64,000 nucleotides of DNA, taken from Pyrenula massariospora (Eukaryota; Ascomycota; Eurotiomycetes; Pyrenulales; Pyrenulaceae). The position numbers and the translations under genes are program-made. Shown in pieces: positions 1 to 11,184 of the stretch. Below the pieces are notes generated by a model that had not been told where the DNA came from, did not search any database, and saw nothing but the letters and a program-made list of their open reading frames with translations. Location of the stretch: NCBI GenBank assembly GCA_021030905.1, contig JAGFMI010000002.1, forward strand, positions 1 through 64,000. Reading direction: 5' to 3'. The stretch's first letter is position 1, and every line of letters starts with the position of its first letter.

Positions 1-1557
1 GGGGTGTGTTTGGGGGTGGGGGGGGTGGGGTTTGTGAAGTGGGAGAGCGTCGCTAGTTGAATCTGTGAATGGTGGCTGGTTGTTAGGGAGCTTGTAGCTG
101 GGTAGGCAAGCTGGGGTCTTGAGCCGTTGGTATGTGGTTGTGCAACGGTCAACCGTTGCTCTTCGACGTCGCTTGCTCTGCAAGCAAACTATTTTTCGAT
201 TAGAGGCGTTTCCTTGTTGCTTTGGATTGTTTGGAAGATCGTGGAAGCTCTAGAGGGAGCAAACGTTTCAGTCGGAAGGTCTTTGCGCCAGCCGATTTCA
301 AAACGGCGGGGGATCGAGAGATGACGCTCAATGACTGATGACGAATGTCTCAGTCTTCTTCTGCCTGAGCGAATTCTGACGTGAGTCCTTATCGAATCAA
401 TGGACAGAAATTTCCGCGTTTTGCCGCGCAGGATTCGGTTACGTTGAAATGCGATGGCGGGCGAGTAATATGGTTCTGACTGGTTGCTTGGGAAGGATTT
501 CGGGATGAAATGATTTCAGTGCGGCTGGTAGAGAGCGAAATGGCAATGATTCCTGCTGACGAGCAGCGTAAAGAGAGAAAGTGAGAAGCAACGAGCGTGC
601 AGGGACTCTTCCCTTGATTAAAAGAGAGACTGGAGAGCTGAAGCTGCAAGGCTGGAAATTGAGTTGATGGCGGCACACACATTGGGGAAGCCGGCGTCTG
701 GCGCTACAGGCGCGAAACACGTGGGACCCAATCGCCTGAAATGCTGGGCGAATATTCTCCGATCGCGGCCAGCCACGCCCTGCGCTCAAGCCGCTTGACC
801 GGCCAGTTACCGGCAGAGAGTTTGAACATCAGCCTCTAGATTTCAAATATTCCTGGCATGTGTTGTTCTATGTAGAGTTATCAGCCTTGACCTCTGCGCC
901 ATCGACTTTATGATAATATATTTCCAACCTAATAGACCGGAAACGTGTTGACGGTACCCATCACTGCTGGAGCATGCTATCCTTAGGGGAGCAATAATGA
1001 CGATCTGCAAGCCAAGGCTCAAACAGCAGCCTCCACTTTGCTGGCAGGGCTCCAGGCCGAGTATCAGAAGTCGTGGCGCATCTGATTGTCAGCACTGGCG
1101 CCCGCCCCACGCGTGTTGGAAGCGCCACGACTTCTCCCAAATATCACCACGTGGATCGTGTCAGGGGCGTTGACGCCCACCTTGCTAGTTCAGGGCAGAT
1201 CGCATTCTCAAGTAGCTGCAGCAATATGTCCACCAGAGTGTAACAGCTTTATTTTGTCTCAACGACAGGTGGACTTGCTCAGCAAATATTGGTACGACGT
1301 AATGGCTGCAGGCTCCATTTAAGATCAAGCCTTTCTTTAGCATTGATAGGCAAGTCCAAGGGAAATGTATGGCCTTTTCGCCTCCTTCAGCCTCGGCCTC
1401 GAATCAGGGTGTGGCTGTATCCGTTTTCGGGCAGCCCTGAGCTTTCAAAATCGTCCATCTCCTCCAGTGCAGCGAGTGACAATGCGATGTTGTCAACCTT
1501 AAGATTTTGGTCTCGAGGGTGTATGATAATGGCCTCGCTGGAAAACAGCCTTGAAGG
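1..1557. other. Gene-poor left edge
   Basis: No coding region could be supported here on either strand. The first 33 bases are a G-rich tract with four G runs separated by single bases or short loops, a possible G-quadruplex. A perfect 14-bp inverted repeat lies at 1066-1135 (listed separately). The last part is the 3' flank of the ATM1-type gene. Small open frames exist but none shows a recognisable family, and none has convincing splice partners. Confidence 0.5.
1066..1135. repeat. Perfect 14-bp inverted repeat with 42-nt loop
   Basis: The arm AGAAGTCGTGGCGC at 1066-1079 is exactly reverse-complemented at 1122-1135. The loop contains a short GC-rich stretch. It lies about 420 bp past the ATM1 stop. 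It could form a cruciform or RNA hairpin, or be the end of a small relic element; nothing in the sequence decides between these. Confidence 0.6.
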
Positions 1558-3774
1558 TCACTTGCTGTCATCTTTCTCCTTAGGTGATTCATCTTCAAGG
1601 CTCCTTTCGAGATCAATATCTTGCGTGAGTGATGTTTCCTGGGCTGCAATAACACTGTTAGCCAAGTCAAGTTCACCATCTTAGGATTGAAGTCACGACG
1701 AACCGTTCCACAGGTTGCTATACACGCCGCCCTGCTCAAGGAGCTTACTGTGCGTACCACTCTCAGCCACTTGACCACCTCTCAGTACTAGAATCTCATC
1801 GCTATCGAAAATCGTCCGCAATCGGTGAGCGACGAAGATACTGGTGCGTGACCTATCTTTCAGAATACTATTGATGTTCTGCAGCAATGCCTGCTCAGTA
1901 TAGGTATCCAATGCAGAAGTTGCCTCGTCGAAGAAGAGGATCGGCGGATCTTTTAGGATCAACCGAGATATCGCAAGCCTCTGCTTCTCCCCTCCAGATA
2001 TCATCATGCCGCGCTCCCCAACTTTTGTATCATAGCGCTCCGGAAACTTATCTATAAGGTCGTGAATCTTAGCTCGCTGAGCTGCGTTTACAACTTCATC
2101 CCTGGTAGCAGCAATATTTCCATATCGAATATTGTGTTCAATGGTATTGTTGAAAAGAGGCGTGTCCTGCGGCACGACTCCGATCGATTGTCTGAGGCTG
2201 TTTAGACTCACATCCCGTATATCTTGGCCATCAATGAGAATCCGTCCGCTTTGAACATCGTAGAACCTAAATAATAAGCGTAGTATTGTTGATTTTCCGC
2301 ATCCACTTGGTCCAACCACTGCGACTTTTTTGCCAGCAGGAATGGTCAAATTGAGGTTCTTTAAGATAGGCCGCTCGGGATGATATCCAAAGGTCACATT
2401 CTCAAATTTGACTTCGCCACCACGGCTCAAAAGTAAGGGCTTGGGATTTTCCGGCTCTCTAACATTCACATTGACTTTCTGTAGATTGAAAAGAGTTTCC
2501 ATATCCAAGAGCGACTGCCTCAATTCGCGATATACCGAACCGAGAAAATTCAAGGGAACTGACAACTGAAAGACAAGTTGATTGACCATGACTAAATCAC
2601 CAACCGTAAGGTTACCAGTAGCAACTCCATTTGCGGCGAGATACATCATCCCAGCCAGAGCGCTAGAAAAGATGACATTCTGCCCAGTGTTAAGAAAGGC
2701 AAGAGAGGTAGTGACCTTGATAGAGGCATCTTCGTAGGCTTTCAAGGCTTTGTCGTATCTTCCAGTCTCAAACTTTTCATTGTTGAAGTATTTGACAGCT
2801 TCGTAGTTGATCAATGTATCAACTGCCACAGTTGCGCCTTGGTTATCGGCAGCATTCGCCTGCTTGCGGAATTTCGTCCGCCATGATGTCGTTGCGATTG
2901 TGAAGGCTGTGTAGGCAGCCATTGTCGCTCCGGTGATGGCAGCGAACTGCGGTCCGTACTGATAGCTTAGGATACCGCATACCATAGCGATCTCCAGGGC
3001 CGTGGGGAAGATATGAAAGATCATGGATGTGAGAAGGAAACTAATGCCTTTAGTTCCGCGATCAATGGCCCTGGTAAGACCACCCGTCTGCCGAGTAAGA
3101 TGGAAATTGAGATCAAGACGAAGTAAGTGCTCAAAAACGCTGCAAGCGACTCTTCGGATGGCTTTCTGGGCCACACTTGCAAAGACAGCGTTGCGAATTT
3201 CAGTGAAAAGAGTCGCCCCTATTCTGGTGACACCGTACGCCACTATCATAGAGCCAGCTACGGTCCAGGCAGTGCCGCCCACGGCCAAAAAATCAATGTT
3301 CATTGAATCGATAATGCTTTTGAAATAAAAAGGGACCTGGACATTCAGGACTTTCGCACCCACTAGCAGGCCAAGTGCGGAACCAACTCGGACTTTCGTC
3401 CCCCAGTCGCCCTTAGGCCAAAGGTATGCTGACATCTCCTTCATTATAGCCCAGTCAGCTTTGCGCTGCTCTTTGTTGGAGACTGTGGCCTCGGACAGAA
3501 GGTCATCTTTTTTGGATACGGCGCTACTATTTGGAGACTCTGGTTTTTGAACAGATTCAGGTTTAATGCTATCAGCAACTTTCGACTTTGCGGGAGGCCT
3601 AGGATTCACATTTGCCTTTTGATTCCTGATCGCGGAACAATGTAGTAGGACATGCTGTCCAGGATACCAGGTTGAGGCAACAGGATTTCTGTAATGGCCC
3701 AGAACATATATAGGTGAGCTAGGGCGGGTTAGGCCATGTACATGAACCCGCTTTATTAACTGGGTCAGCATCAT
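1558..3774 (-). CDS. ATM1: Mitochondrial ABC transporter ATM1 (Fe-S cluster precursor export)
   Basis: Half-size ABC transporter of the mitochondrial inner membrane; the family exports a sulfur/glutathione compound needed for cytosolic Fe-S protein assembly. The first ~110 residues are basic and Ser/Pro-rich, as expected for a targeting sequence. A six-helix membrane domain follows, then the ATPase domain: Walker [10 protein letters not shown] near residue 488, signature ISGGEKQR near 590, Walker B ILFFDEAT near 611. Exon 1 is 1704-3774. A 60-nt intron (1644-1703, branch GCTAAC) lies four codons before a spurious stop; exon 2 is 1558-1643. Splicing changes the end from LWNGSS to LWNAQETSL..., the form usual in this family, and gives 718 aa. 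Divergent neighbour of AIM24. Identity is sure; the short last exon is inferred but phase-consistent. Confidence 0.95.
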
Positions 3775-4183
3775 GCAAAAGCGTGCTCAAATATGCAAAG
3801 CCTCTCTCCAACTGACACATTGGGCGCTAGGAATCGACGCTTCAAATCTCAGGTTGGATGAAAGAGCGCAGAAGTCAAGTATTCCACCATAAAGGAGGTC
3901 AAAGACTAACTTTTCCGACAACGAGAGGAGAGAATGCTAGGTTAGGAAAATAGTAGTAGTCTTGGCTTTGACGCCCGGCCTCTTGCGAAGCTGAGATGCA
4001 GTATTACGCGATGCGTGAGCTCCTTCGACGTTACGCTGCATGTTGGAGCTTGTTTGCATGGTTTGCATTCCGACGCGGCCGTGAGCCCGCCGACTCTCGC
4101 GAGCGACGAAGAATTGGAACGGATCTCAAGCTCAAGCTCGCCGGAGCTCTGGGCGGGACGGGGCACGGCATCCCAATACTACC
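3775..4183. promoter_or_regulatory. Shared bidirectional promoter of ATM1 and AIM24
   Basis: The 409 bp between the two divergent start codons must hold both promoters. I see no clear TATA box. Both products act in the mitochondrial inner membrane, so common regulation is possible, but this is inference only. Confidence 0.5.
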
Positions 4184-5638
4184 ATGCCCTTCCTCTCGAG
4201 GCATGCATTATGGCGTCTAACTGATCATGCAAGGCATGGACGCTTACCGGTCGAAATTTCTACCAGCTTGCTCGGACCTCGAAATTTCCACATCCAGGCG
4301 ACACCTGCAATTGAAGTTGCGGCCGTACCTTCACCGGGGAGCTCCCCAGCTACCTCTTTACCAGGTTGACTTACTCGTATATTTCACTCCCAGGAAAATG
4401 CTAACAGGCTTGTAGATGCCTCTTTTGAAGTTCTAGGCGCTCCGTACTCCCTCCTTTCTGCGTCCCTCTCGCCATCGCAGCAGCTGTTCACGCGCCGTGG
4501 AACACTTGTCGGATTACACGGTCATGCAGACGGAGTAGGTTTCTGGATCCGATGAAATATCAAGCTTATTGTTGGAAGACAGTCTCGTCTTTGAAAATAC
4601 TTGAGCCGTTTAGAAGAGCTTTATTGGGCATACCTTTCCTGTACCAAAGAGTAGGGTTCTCAAGTCGTGCCTTCAAGATCACAGCTTATACAGTCAGACA
4701 ATCTCCACTGCACCAATAAATGCCTTGATATCGACTAATTCTCCACTTACCTCGTTTGCCGTTCTCCACCTAAATGGCATCACGGACTGGAAGGTGGCTC
4801 AAAGGAGTGCGCTCCTCGCCTGGACAGGGAGATCCCTCTCGGTCAGACCTACGGTCAACCTAAGTCTGGTGCGTATGGCCAAGTAGCTCGTCGTGGAAGA
4901 CTATGTTGATCTAGACAGAGTCTTGCCAATTGGGGTGGTTCGGAGATCACGGGAAGAGGTCTAATAGCCCTCTCCGGCAAAGGCCAGATATTCTCCATCG
5001 AGCTACAGGCAGGAGAACAGTATGTGGCTCATCCTAGGTATGTAAGCCAGAAGCAAGCCCCGGTATGTACTGAGTGTCTCTGCTAGTAATGTGGTCGCGT
5101 ATAGCATCTCCAACAAGCTACCTCGTCCATACCGGTTCAAGTCCTCTGCGCCGCGCTTCCAAATCCCTCAAGTAGAGATCAGTCAGTATCTGCCGGATAT
5201 TAGGTTTTTCCGTGTTGTGCGGGAGTCGTCTACCTGGCGCTTTCTCGCGGCGGCCTGGTTCAGGTTGCGAACCTGGACAAGGCGGACCATCTGGGGAGAT
5301 AGGGTGAGTCACAGTCCTAGCTTATTATGCACTCGAGCGCTTATCTCGGCTAGTTGTTCCTTCAATTTGAAGGACCTACGATTCTGCTCATACAGTCACG
5401 CGCTGCCCGTATAGCGGACGTACTCTCTGCAGGTGATGTAAACGAGATCGCAGACACTGAAGCTGGCGTGACACAAGCAGCTGTAAAGAAACATGTCGGA
5501 ACACCTGAGCAGAGGTCACGATCAGACCATCCGAAGCCACGGGTGACGAAAGCACCGGTGTTGAATGTGGCTAATGTCCAGAGGGACGGAAAGGTGAAGA
5601 TCTCGCCTGCCAAGAACTTTGATGAGTTATCGACCTGA
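4184..5638 (+). CDS. AIM24: AIM24 family mitochondrial protein, seven exons
   Basis: Aim24 is an inner-membrane protein linked to MICOS and cristae organisation in yeast. No long open frame exists, so the gene was assembled from splice sites: exons 4184-4364, 4416-4534, 4579-4650, 4698-4868, 4919-5037, 5087-5303 and 5354-5638. Phases agree throughout and give 387 aa. Recognisable blocks in order: [96 protein letters not shown] and DVNEIADT near the end. The N-terminus is rich in Arg, His, Leu and Ser, as in a mitochondrial presequence. Intron 2 (4535-4578, 44 nt) uses an AAG acceptor and is the least certain junction. Another upstream start cannot be excluded. Confidence 0.92.
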
Positions 5639-6589
5639 AACCTTTAGAGAATACTCAGGAAAATTGTTCTCCTGTACATTATGTGTCAGAGCGCGGATAT
5701 TGCGTTAAAAAGCGTACCTTGCTTCCCTGTATATAGAGTTTAGAGCAACAGCCGGCGGCTTAATTCAGTCCTTCATACGCTTCAGGCTACAGCATTTCAA
5801 ATCTCACACGTAGACTTAACCATCTCACCTCCATTCCCGAAACCGTAGTCTTATATCCGACATCAATTCAGCAACCTACATTATGCTTCTCGAATTCTTG
5901 GCTCGTCTGTCTCGACTTCTACGGCCAGCCAAAGTAGTCCCGATGAGATGAGCCGGAAGTGATCAAGTCACATTTACAATTTCTACTACTATCTAAGGAG
6001 TGCTGTTTCACAAGCTGATCATGGTCCGCAAATCTACTATGAGCAGATCGCCGGATCTATATTCCCGCTTACGTAGCAGGTTGATAAGACCCTTTACTTT
6101 TGCTGTCTCATTGCAGTTCGCCTACTGTGGAAGAATTGCTTGGAGCCCGGCTAGTTCATTTGAGGTTGCGGAGAGACTGTGAGATGTTCAAAGATGGCGG
6201 TCTATGAATCTCTTTTTACAAGGTGTGGATGTACTTAGCGCCTTGTTTATTGATCACGTACCAGGTCAAGGTCGACTCATTAACTACGAATTTAGACCAT
6301 ACCCGTATCAGAAGCTCAATTGGCCTATAGGAATTTTGGTCCTTCGCGTAGAATATGGCTTTCTAGTTGACGAGAGCTTGGGTTCGTGGCTCAGATCATT
6401 TCAATTTCTCAAATAGAGGTCTTCATCCATTGGTGGGAAGATTGTCTTGTCGCTCATAGGATATAGGTTGTTCGTACACGGTACCTAAAGACCGTCCCTA
6501 GAGTACCTCTCAGAGTTTAGTCGATGAGCGCTTGGAGGCTGGCGCTACCCGAGGTCGTAGGTCTAACGTGATGAGAATCCAGCCCTCGA
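5639..6589. other. Intergenic, no gene recognised
   Basis: Between AIM24 (+) and the PAQR gene (-), both of which end here. A TATATAG box at about 5731 is followed by a pyrimidine-rich stretch and an ATG at 5883 opening a 22-codon frame. A strong acceptor-like sequence (CTCATTGCAG) ends at 6118 and is followed by an open frame of about 28 codons. These could be remnants of a small spliced gene, but I found no recognisable protein. Confidence 0.4.
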
Positions 6590-7755
6590 TCAAACACAGC
6601 GTCCTGGAGGACTTCTCGTGAAGTTCATCGCACGTGTCAAGCCAGCTAAATGTGCGAGTGCGGCGAGAACAACCATGACGTGGAATATCTGGTGGCTAGC
6701 CCCGAATATATCGAACGTTTTGGGAAAGTGGCGTTCTGGAATCTGCATTTGTATACGGAGAGGTCAGCCTCAACCTGAGCCGTTTCCTGCTCGGATAATT
6801 GCAGAACAGCTATCGCAGCGTAGCCCTGCAGTTGTGCTCATCATCCCTGCCCATGTGTTGGGTGCTTACCCGGGTCGCGTACGCTCCTGCGCCGATGAGA
6901 CTGAGCAATGCCATGACCGTCATCCAATCCAGAGCCATTCGTTGTATCTGCATGGTCCAACCGTGCAATAACAAACCGTGTACGGCAAAAATTATGCCGC
7001 TCATTCCAAGACTGGTATAAGTTGCGGTTCGCCACTTTCGAAAGGTTGGAGGCCAGAAGCGAGGGCTGCAAGTAAATAGAGCGCAAGCGACAGCTAGTGT
7101 CGAAACCTATACACTGTTAAAAGAATACAGGAAGAATTTTAATCCCATTCACCAGCGCCCAGTAAGCCTTCTGCAGCCAAGGATCGCAGTAAAGCCCGTA
7201 ATATATGCTTGGAACGGAAGCTCCCCACATAAGCGCAATGATCCCGACGTAGTCAAGTCGATTTCCCCAGGAAGCCCATAGTAGGCTGCGATTCCAAATA
7301 ATATGACAGCTGAAAAAGGGTTAGCTGGTGGCTTCAAGCTCAAATATACGAGTTAATCTAAGAATCGAAAACCCTACATGACAGAAAAGGCAAAACAGAC
7401 TGTCACGCCGGTGAGGTAGGTCGAAATGACGATAAGATCTTCTGGTTCCATCGAGTTTGAAAAATGCCATGGTCGTTTGTAGAGGATCCACTGGAGGGAA
7501 ACAAATACTATCGCCCCAGCTATGTGCACGAGGATACTAACTTAGATACCAGAATTAGCGACATTCCAGGACTACCGCAAACAGAAAATACCTGTTTCGT
7601 TGTGCAGGGCTAGGATACTGATAATAGAGTCTTGCAAAGAACTGGATGTTGGGCTGAGAACCAGAGCGTCATTAGTATACATTGAAGGTCGTCAGAGGGT
7701 CTCTTCCGAACCGATATCCGGTGAGAAGGAATTCATTGTCACTTGAAAAGGACAT
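6590..7755 (-). CDS. PAQR / hemolysin-III family receptor (Izh type), six exons
   Basis: Seven-helix membrane protein of the adiponectin-receptor-like (PAQR) family; fungal members (Izh proteins) affect zinc and sterol homeostasis. Exons on the minus strand: 7712-7755, 7592-7653, 7378-7540, 7153-7309, 6870-7106 and 6590-6742; phases agree and give 271 aa. Family blocks: DNEFLLTGYRP, LHNETV, CHIIWNR (first metal-binding His), NRLDYVGI (conserved Asp), PSIYYGLYCDP, FRKWRTATYTSLG, and GASHQIFHVMVVLAALAH, with the HxxxH pair of the zinc site. The first intron has a TACTAAT branch site. The start chosen is the first in-frame ATG after an in-frame stop; many family members have a longer N-terminus, so an upstream exon is possible. 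The acceptor of exon 3 is AAG. Confidence 0.92.
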
Positions 7756-8433
7756 TAGAACATTCAGTTCCTATGACTTTCTATCACGAATTCACAAACC
7801 GTTGCCAGTGCGCTAGACCTTGTTAGGTTCAGATACTTATTTTAAATTGTACCAATATTCAAGGGTAAAGCTGAACGATATACTAACGGATTTGATAGTA
7901 AGTCAGAAGTTTCTTGTAGACCTTGCTCGGAACCATTTTGCAAGAGCCTCTGATAGTATTGGGAAGGCGAGGATTATAAAAGGAGTAGGTTCTTCCATAT
8001 AAATTAATGTCCGAGGTCTAGATAAATTGATGCCAAAACCAAGCAGGCGGTGGATTCAGGCTCTCATCGATGTTGCGATTGCTCTGGTAACATTGAAATC
8101 AGGGATCTTTTCATTTGAACGGTTGCTTGCGTAGTGAAGCGAGTCTTTGATACCTTGATAGGCTGATATGCTGGCGAATCCGGGAAATTCTGTTTTCATT
8201 TGGAACATTTTGTTCATCCTGCGCATATGGAGACAGTCTGTACAACCTGCAACGAAAATCGCTGTGAAACTCTTGTTGACCAACGACTCAACTCCGTCAG
8301 AGCGCGCTTAGTCCTTCTCTTCGAGCAAGAGTCTTGTCATGGTCTGCTCAAATGCCTTTAACGCTACCAAGGAGACCGTCAGAACCAAACACAAGAGTCG
8401 CTTGTCAGTGAGAAATCTGTCAACACAATCGAA
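7756..8433. other. Intergenic between divergent genes
   Basis: Holds the upstream regions of the PAQR gene (-) and the membrane-protein gene (+). AT content rises around 7830-8000. The only open frames are under 80 codons with no recognisable domain. Confidence 0.5.
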
Positions 8434-10188
8434 ATGGGTTATCTTGCGTGCTTAAATACAAATTCAGAAACCGTTGGATGGATTTCAGACCCTGGCGTTC
8501 GAGGAACTCTGTCACTCCTGTTGAGCTGCTTGACCAAACTCATACTCTGCACATACTCGGCCATGCATCTGAACCTTCCCATGGAGCGAGAATCCACTAC
8601 AGAACACGTTTGGAGGCATTTAAAATGGACCATTACCAGTATCTTTGGCCCAGAACTAGTCATTTAGGCCGCCTGGCGGCAGAATGTGTCGGCTCGAACC
8701 CTTCAAGAAGACATATGCAAAATTCAAGCGAACCTCAATACAGTATGTAGTCTCAGAAGTGATTCACCATTGTATTGATGGATCTAGGATCCAAACTTCC
8801 GCAGCGGACAACACCTCAAGAGACGACAACCGTGGACCCTTGAGCACTGCTTTTACGCCGGGATGGGAGGATTTGTCATTGATCCCGAGGACTACCGAGA
8901 CGAGGATGAGAAAAATTTTCTGTCAGAAGCAGTGCGTCTAACTCTGACACCACGCGGTATTCGGTTGCTTGCCGAGTGTGACTTGTTGCCGGAGATCAAA
9001 GTCAACGAAATCCTTGATAAGAGTAAGATCGACGTCTTGGGCAAATGCCTGGCAATTTTGCAGGCCTTTTGGCTATTATTGCAAATAATCACAAGGTTGA
9101 TCACCAAGTTACCTGTAACCCTGTTAGAAGTCAACACTTTAGGGCACGTGCTTTGCGCGTTGGTGGTGTATGCGCTGTGGTGGAACAAACCTCGAGACGT
9201 GCAGGATCCTACGCGTCTGCGTGGACCATGGGCAAGGCCGCTGACTGCATTCATGGTAATAAGCAGCCACATTAGCGACACTGATCAGACCGCACGGACT
9301 CTGCTCAGGGACTTCAGGAGAGAGCCAGAGGTTTCGCGTGTGTATTTTCGGTACTTGAATACAACGCAACCGGGAGTTTCGATCGCTGACGAAACAGCCA
9401 TATCCAAACGGCTGCTCGCGAATGGCGAATTCGTACCAAGACGACCATGCTCCAATTGCCAAACGCCCAATACTCTTCCAGACACAGAAAGACGTGCATC
9501 TGAAGGCAGCTCAAATGCTGTGCAATCCACAAGATGGCACCTAGCCGCAACCGCCGTTTGCTTATATCCTGCGATCCAGTCCAAAATGATACCACATGCA
9601 AGTCCAGAAGTAGAAAAGAATCGGAGAGCTCTGCGTCTGTATCCAGAGATCCCGAAACGTATTCAACGCCGAAAGTCTGGAGCTCCGCTAGCCACGGATA
9701 AACCATGCGAGACCGACTGGCTTGTCTGGGAAGGCGAAGAACTAGTTACAACGTACATCAGTAATTGGCCCGCAGATGAACTGCTAAGAGGGACTCCAGG
9801 GATCATTATGGGTGCGACACTCTGGCTCGCTAGTATCGGATACGGTGCTGTACACTTGGCTGCTTGGAATGCAAGGTTCACCTCCGCGCCGGAAGAATGG
9901 CTATGGCGGTCCTCAGCACTAGATGTCGCTTTTTCAGGTGTTCTCTGGGTCGCGATAAATATCATCTCCGCATGTTCAAGCACTATGTGGTGGTACTGGT
10001 ATAATCCATTGACTGGTGGGTTAGGCAAGCTCGATTACATATTCCTCGGATGTCTGTGCATAGTCGGTGGATCTCTGTACATGGTATCGAGAATTTTCTT
10101 GGTTACCGAGGCGTTTGTGAGCCTAAGATCATTGCCCGTGGAAGCGTATGTATCGCCGAGTTGGGTACTGACAGTTCCCCATTTGTGA
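8434..10188 (+). CDS. Fungal multi-pass membrane protein, frame broken by one TAG codon
   Basis: Member of a filamentous-fungal family of unknown function with an N-terminal helix (GTLSLLLSCLTKLILC), a soluble middle part, and several C-terminal helices ending in VPHL. Exon 1 is 8434-8742, a 45-nt intron spans 8743-8787, and exon 2 is 8788-10188; the frame is continuous and would give 569 residues. Codon 78 (8665-8667) is TAG. Family-like sequence resumes at once after it (AAWRQNVSARTLQ), as far as I recall where relatives have Trp, so a single TGG to TAG change explains it. As written the reading stops after 77 residues. Options are a young pseudogene, a sequencing error, or recoding by readthrough or A-to-I editing. 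The family is recognised from memory of similar proteins; no function is known to me. Confidence 0.75.
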
Positions 10189-11184
10189 GGCGTCATCTCA
10201 CCAGGACCTCGGGGTTGAAGTAGTTGAATGAAACTGATGATATGCCTCCCCGGAGCAGAGGTTTCGGATGAGAAAAGATACTGCAACCCGGTAATTTGAA
10301 TAAAGAAGACCATGAGTGCAAGAATTTGATACCACAATTTTGTGGGCCAAAGTTATCTCGAGTATTTGCGCACGTAGCCAGAAGGCTACCTTGGATGAGT
10401 CTCGTGGGCAGTTCTCTAGCAAAAGACCACCACAGGATTATTGCAAGAGGTCAAAACGACGAAAAGAATGTCAGCATTAGGCTTTGTTATCATTTTGGTA
10501 CCCGGCGAGCTATTTTTGAAAAGCTGTACAGAGCCTGCGATTTGACAAAGAACGAGCAGAAGAGATCAGACACATAAACTCGAAGATATCAACACCACGG
10601 GCACCTCGTCGATAAAACATTGGCAGGGAAAGCTGCAAGGCTTGACCTGGTCCACTTGCCTTATTCAGGTGCAAGACCTCAAATTCTCGCCAGAAAAGGC
10701 TGTGATAGGGGTTGTTCAGCTGAAACATCGTATCAGCCTTACTGCCCTATTTACGAAAGCAAGACTCTTCGTCTTCAGCTCGCTGTGTCGGTCGCGTCTA
10801 CTCGGGGTCGGACATACCTAGTACCGCGCCCTCGGAAATAGGCGGATTACCTAAAAAGGCCGACTAGGGGCGGATTGTGCGAAGACGCTCGGCAGGAGCC
10901 AGGATGCGAGAGGCCGAGGGTGCATTGGTTGTTTGCACCGACAATGGCATGCCTTCGGTTCTTATACACCTGTTTTCCCGTTGGCTGTGACATCAAATCT
11001 GAATTCATTGAGAGCTTCCACAGCCTTTGCTCCACATTCCTCATGATCTTGGTTCTTATGTATTCTTAGCCGCGCATCGGCCGTTTGTTTGATCTTCAGC
11101 TTTCAGCCTCGCCTTTATACACATTTGCCATAATCTTGTTGAAAGTTCAGATCACATTCTTCATCCAGTCTTCTCGATTCAAAA
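10189..11184. other. Intergenic, 1 kb
   Basis: Between the membrane-protein gene and the MFS gene, both on the plus strand. Open frames on both strands stay under about 100 codons and carry no motif I recognise. The region just before 11185 is pyrimidine-rich, as expected of a fungal promoter and leader. Confidence 0.5.

Noticed and set aside
5130-5160. GGTTCAAGTCC, a tRNA B-box look-alike
   Set aside because: It lies inside an AIM24 exon encoding PYRFKSS, and no acceptor stem or D arm is present.
8656-8680. Removing the TAG at 8665 as part of an intron
   Set aside because: The only GT..AG pair in phase spans 24 nt, too short for a fungal intron, and flanking residues match the family continuously.
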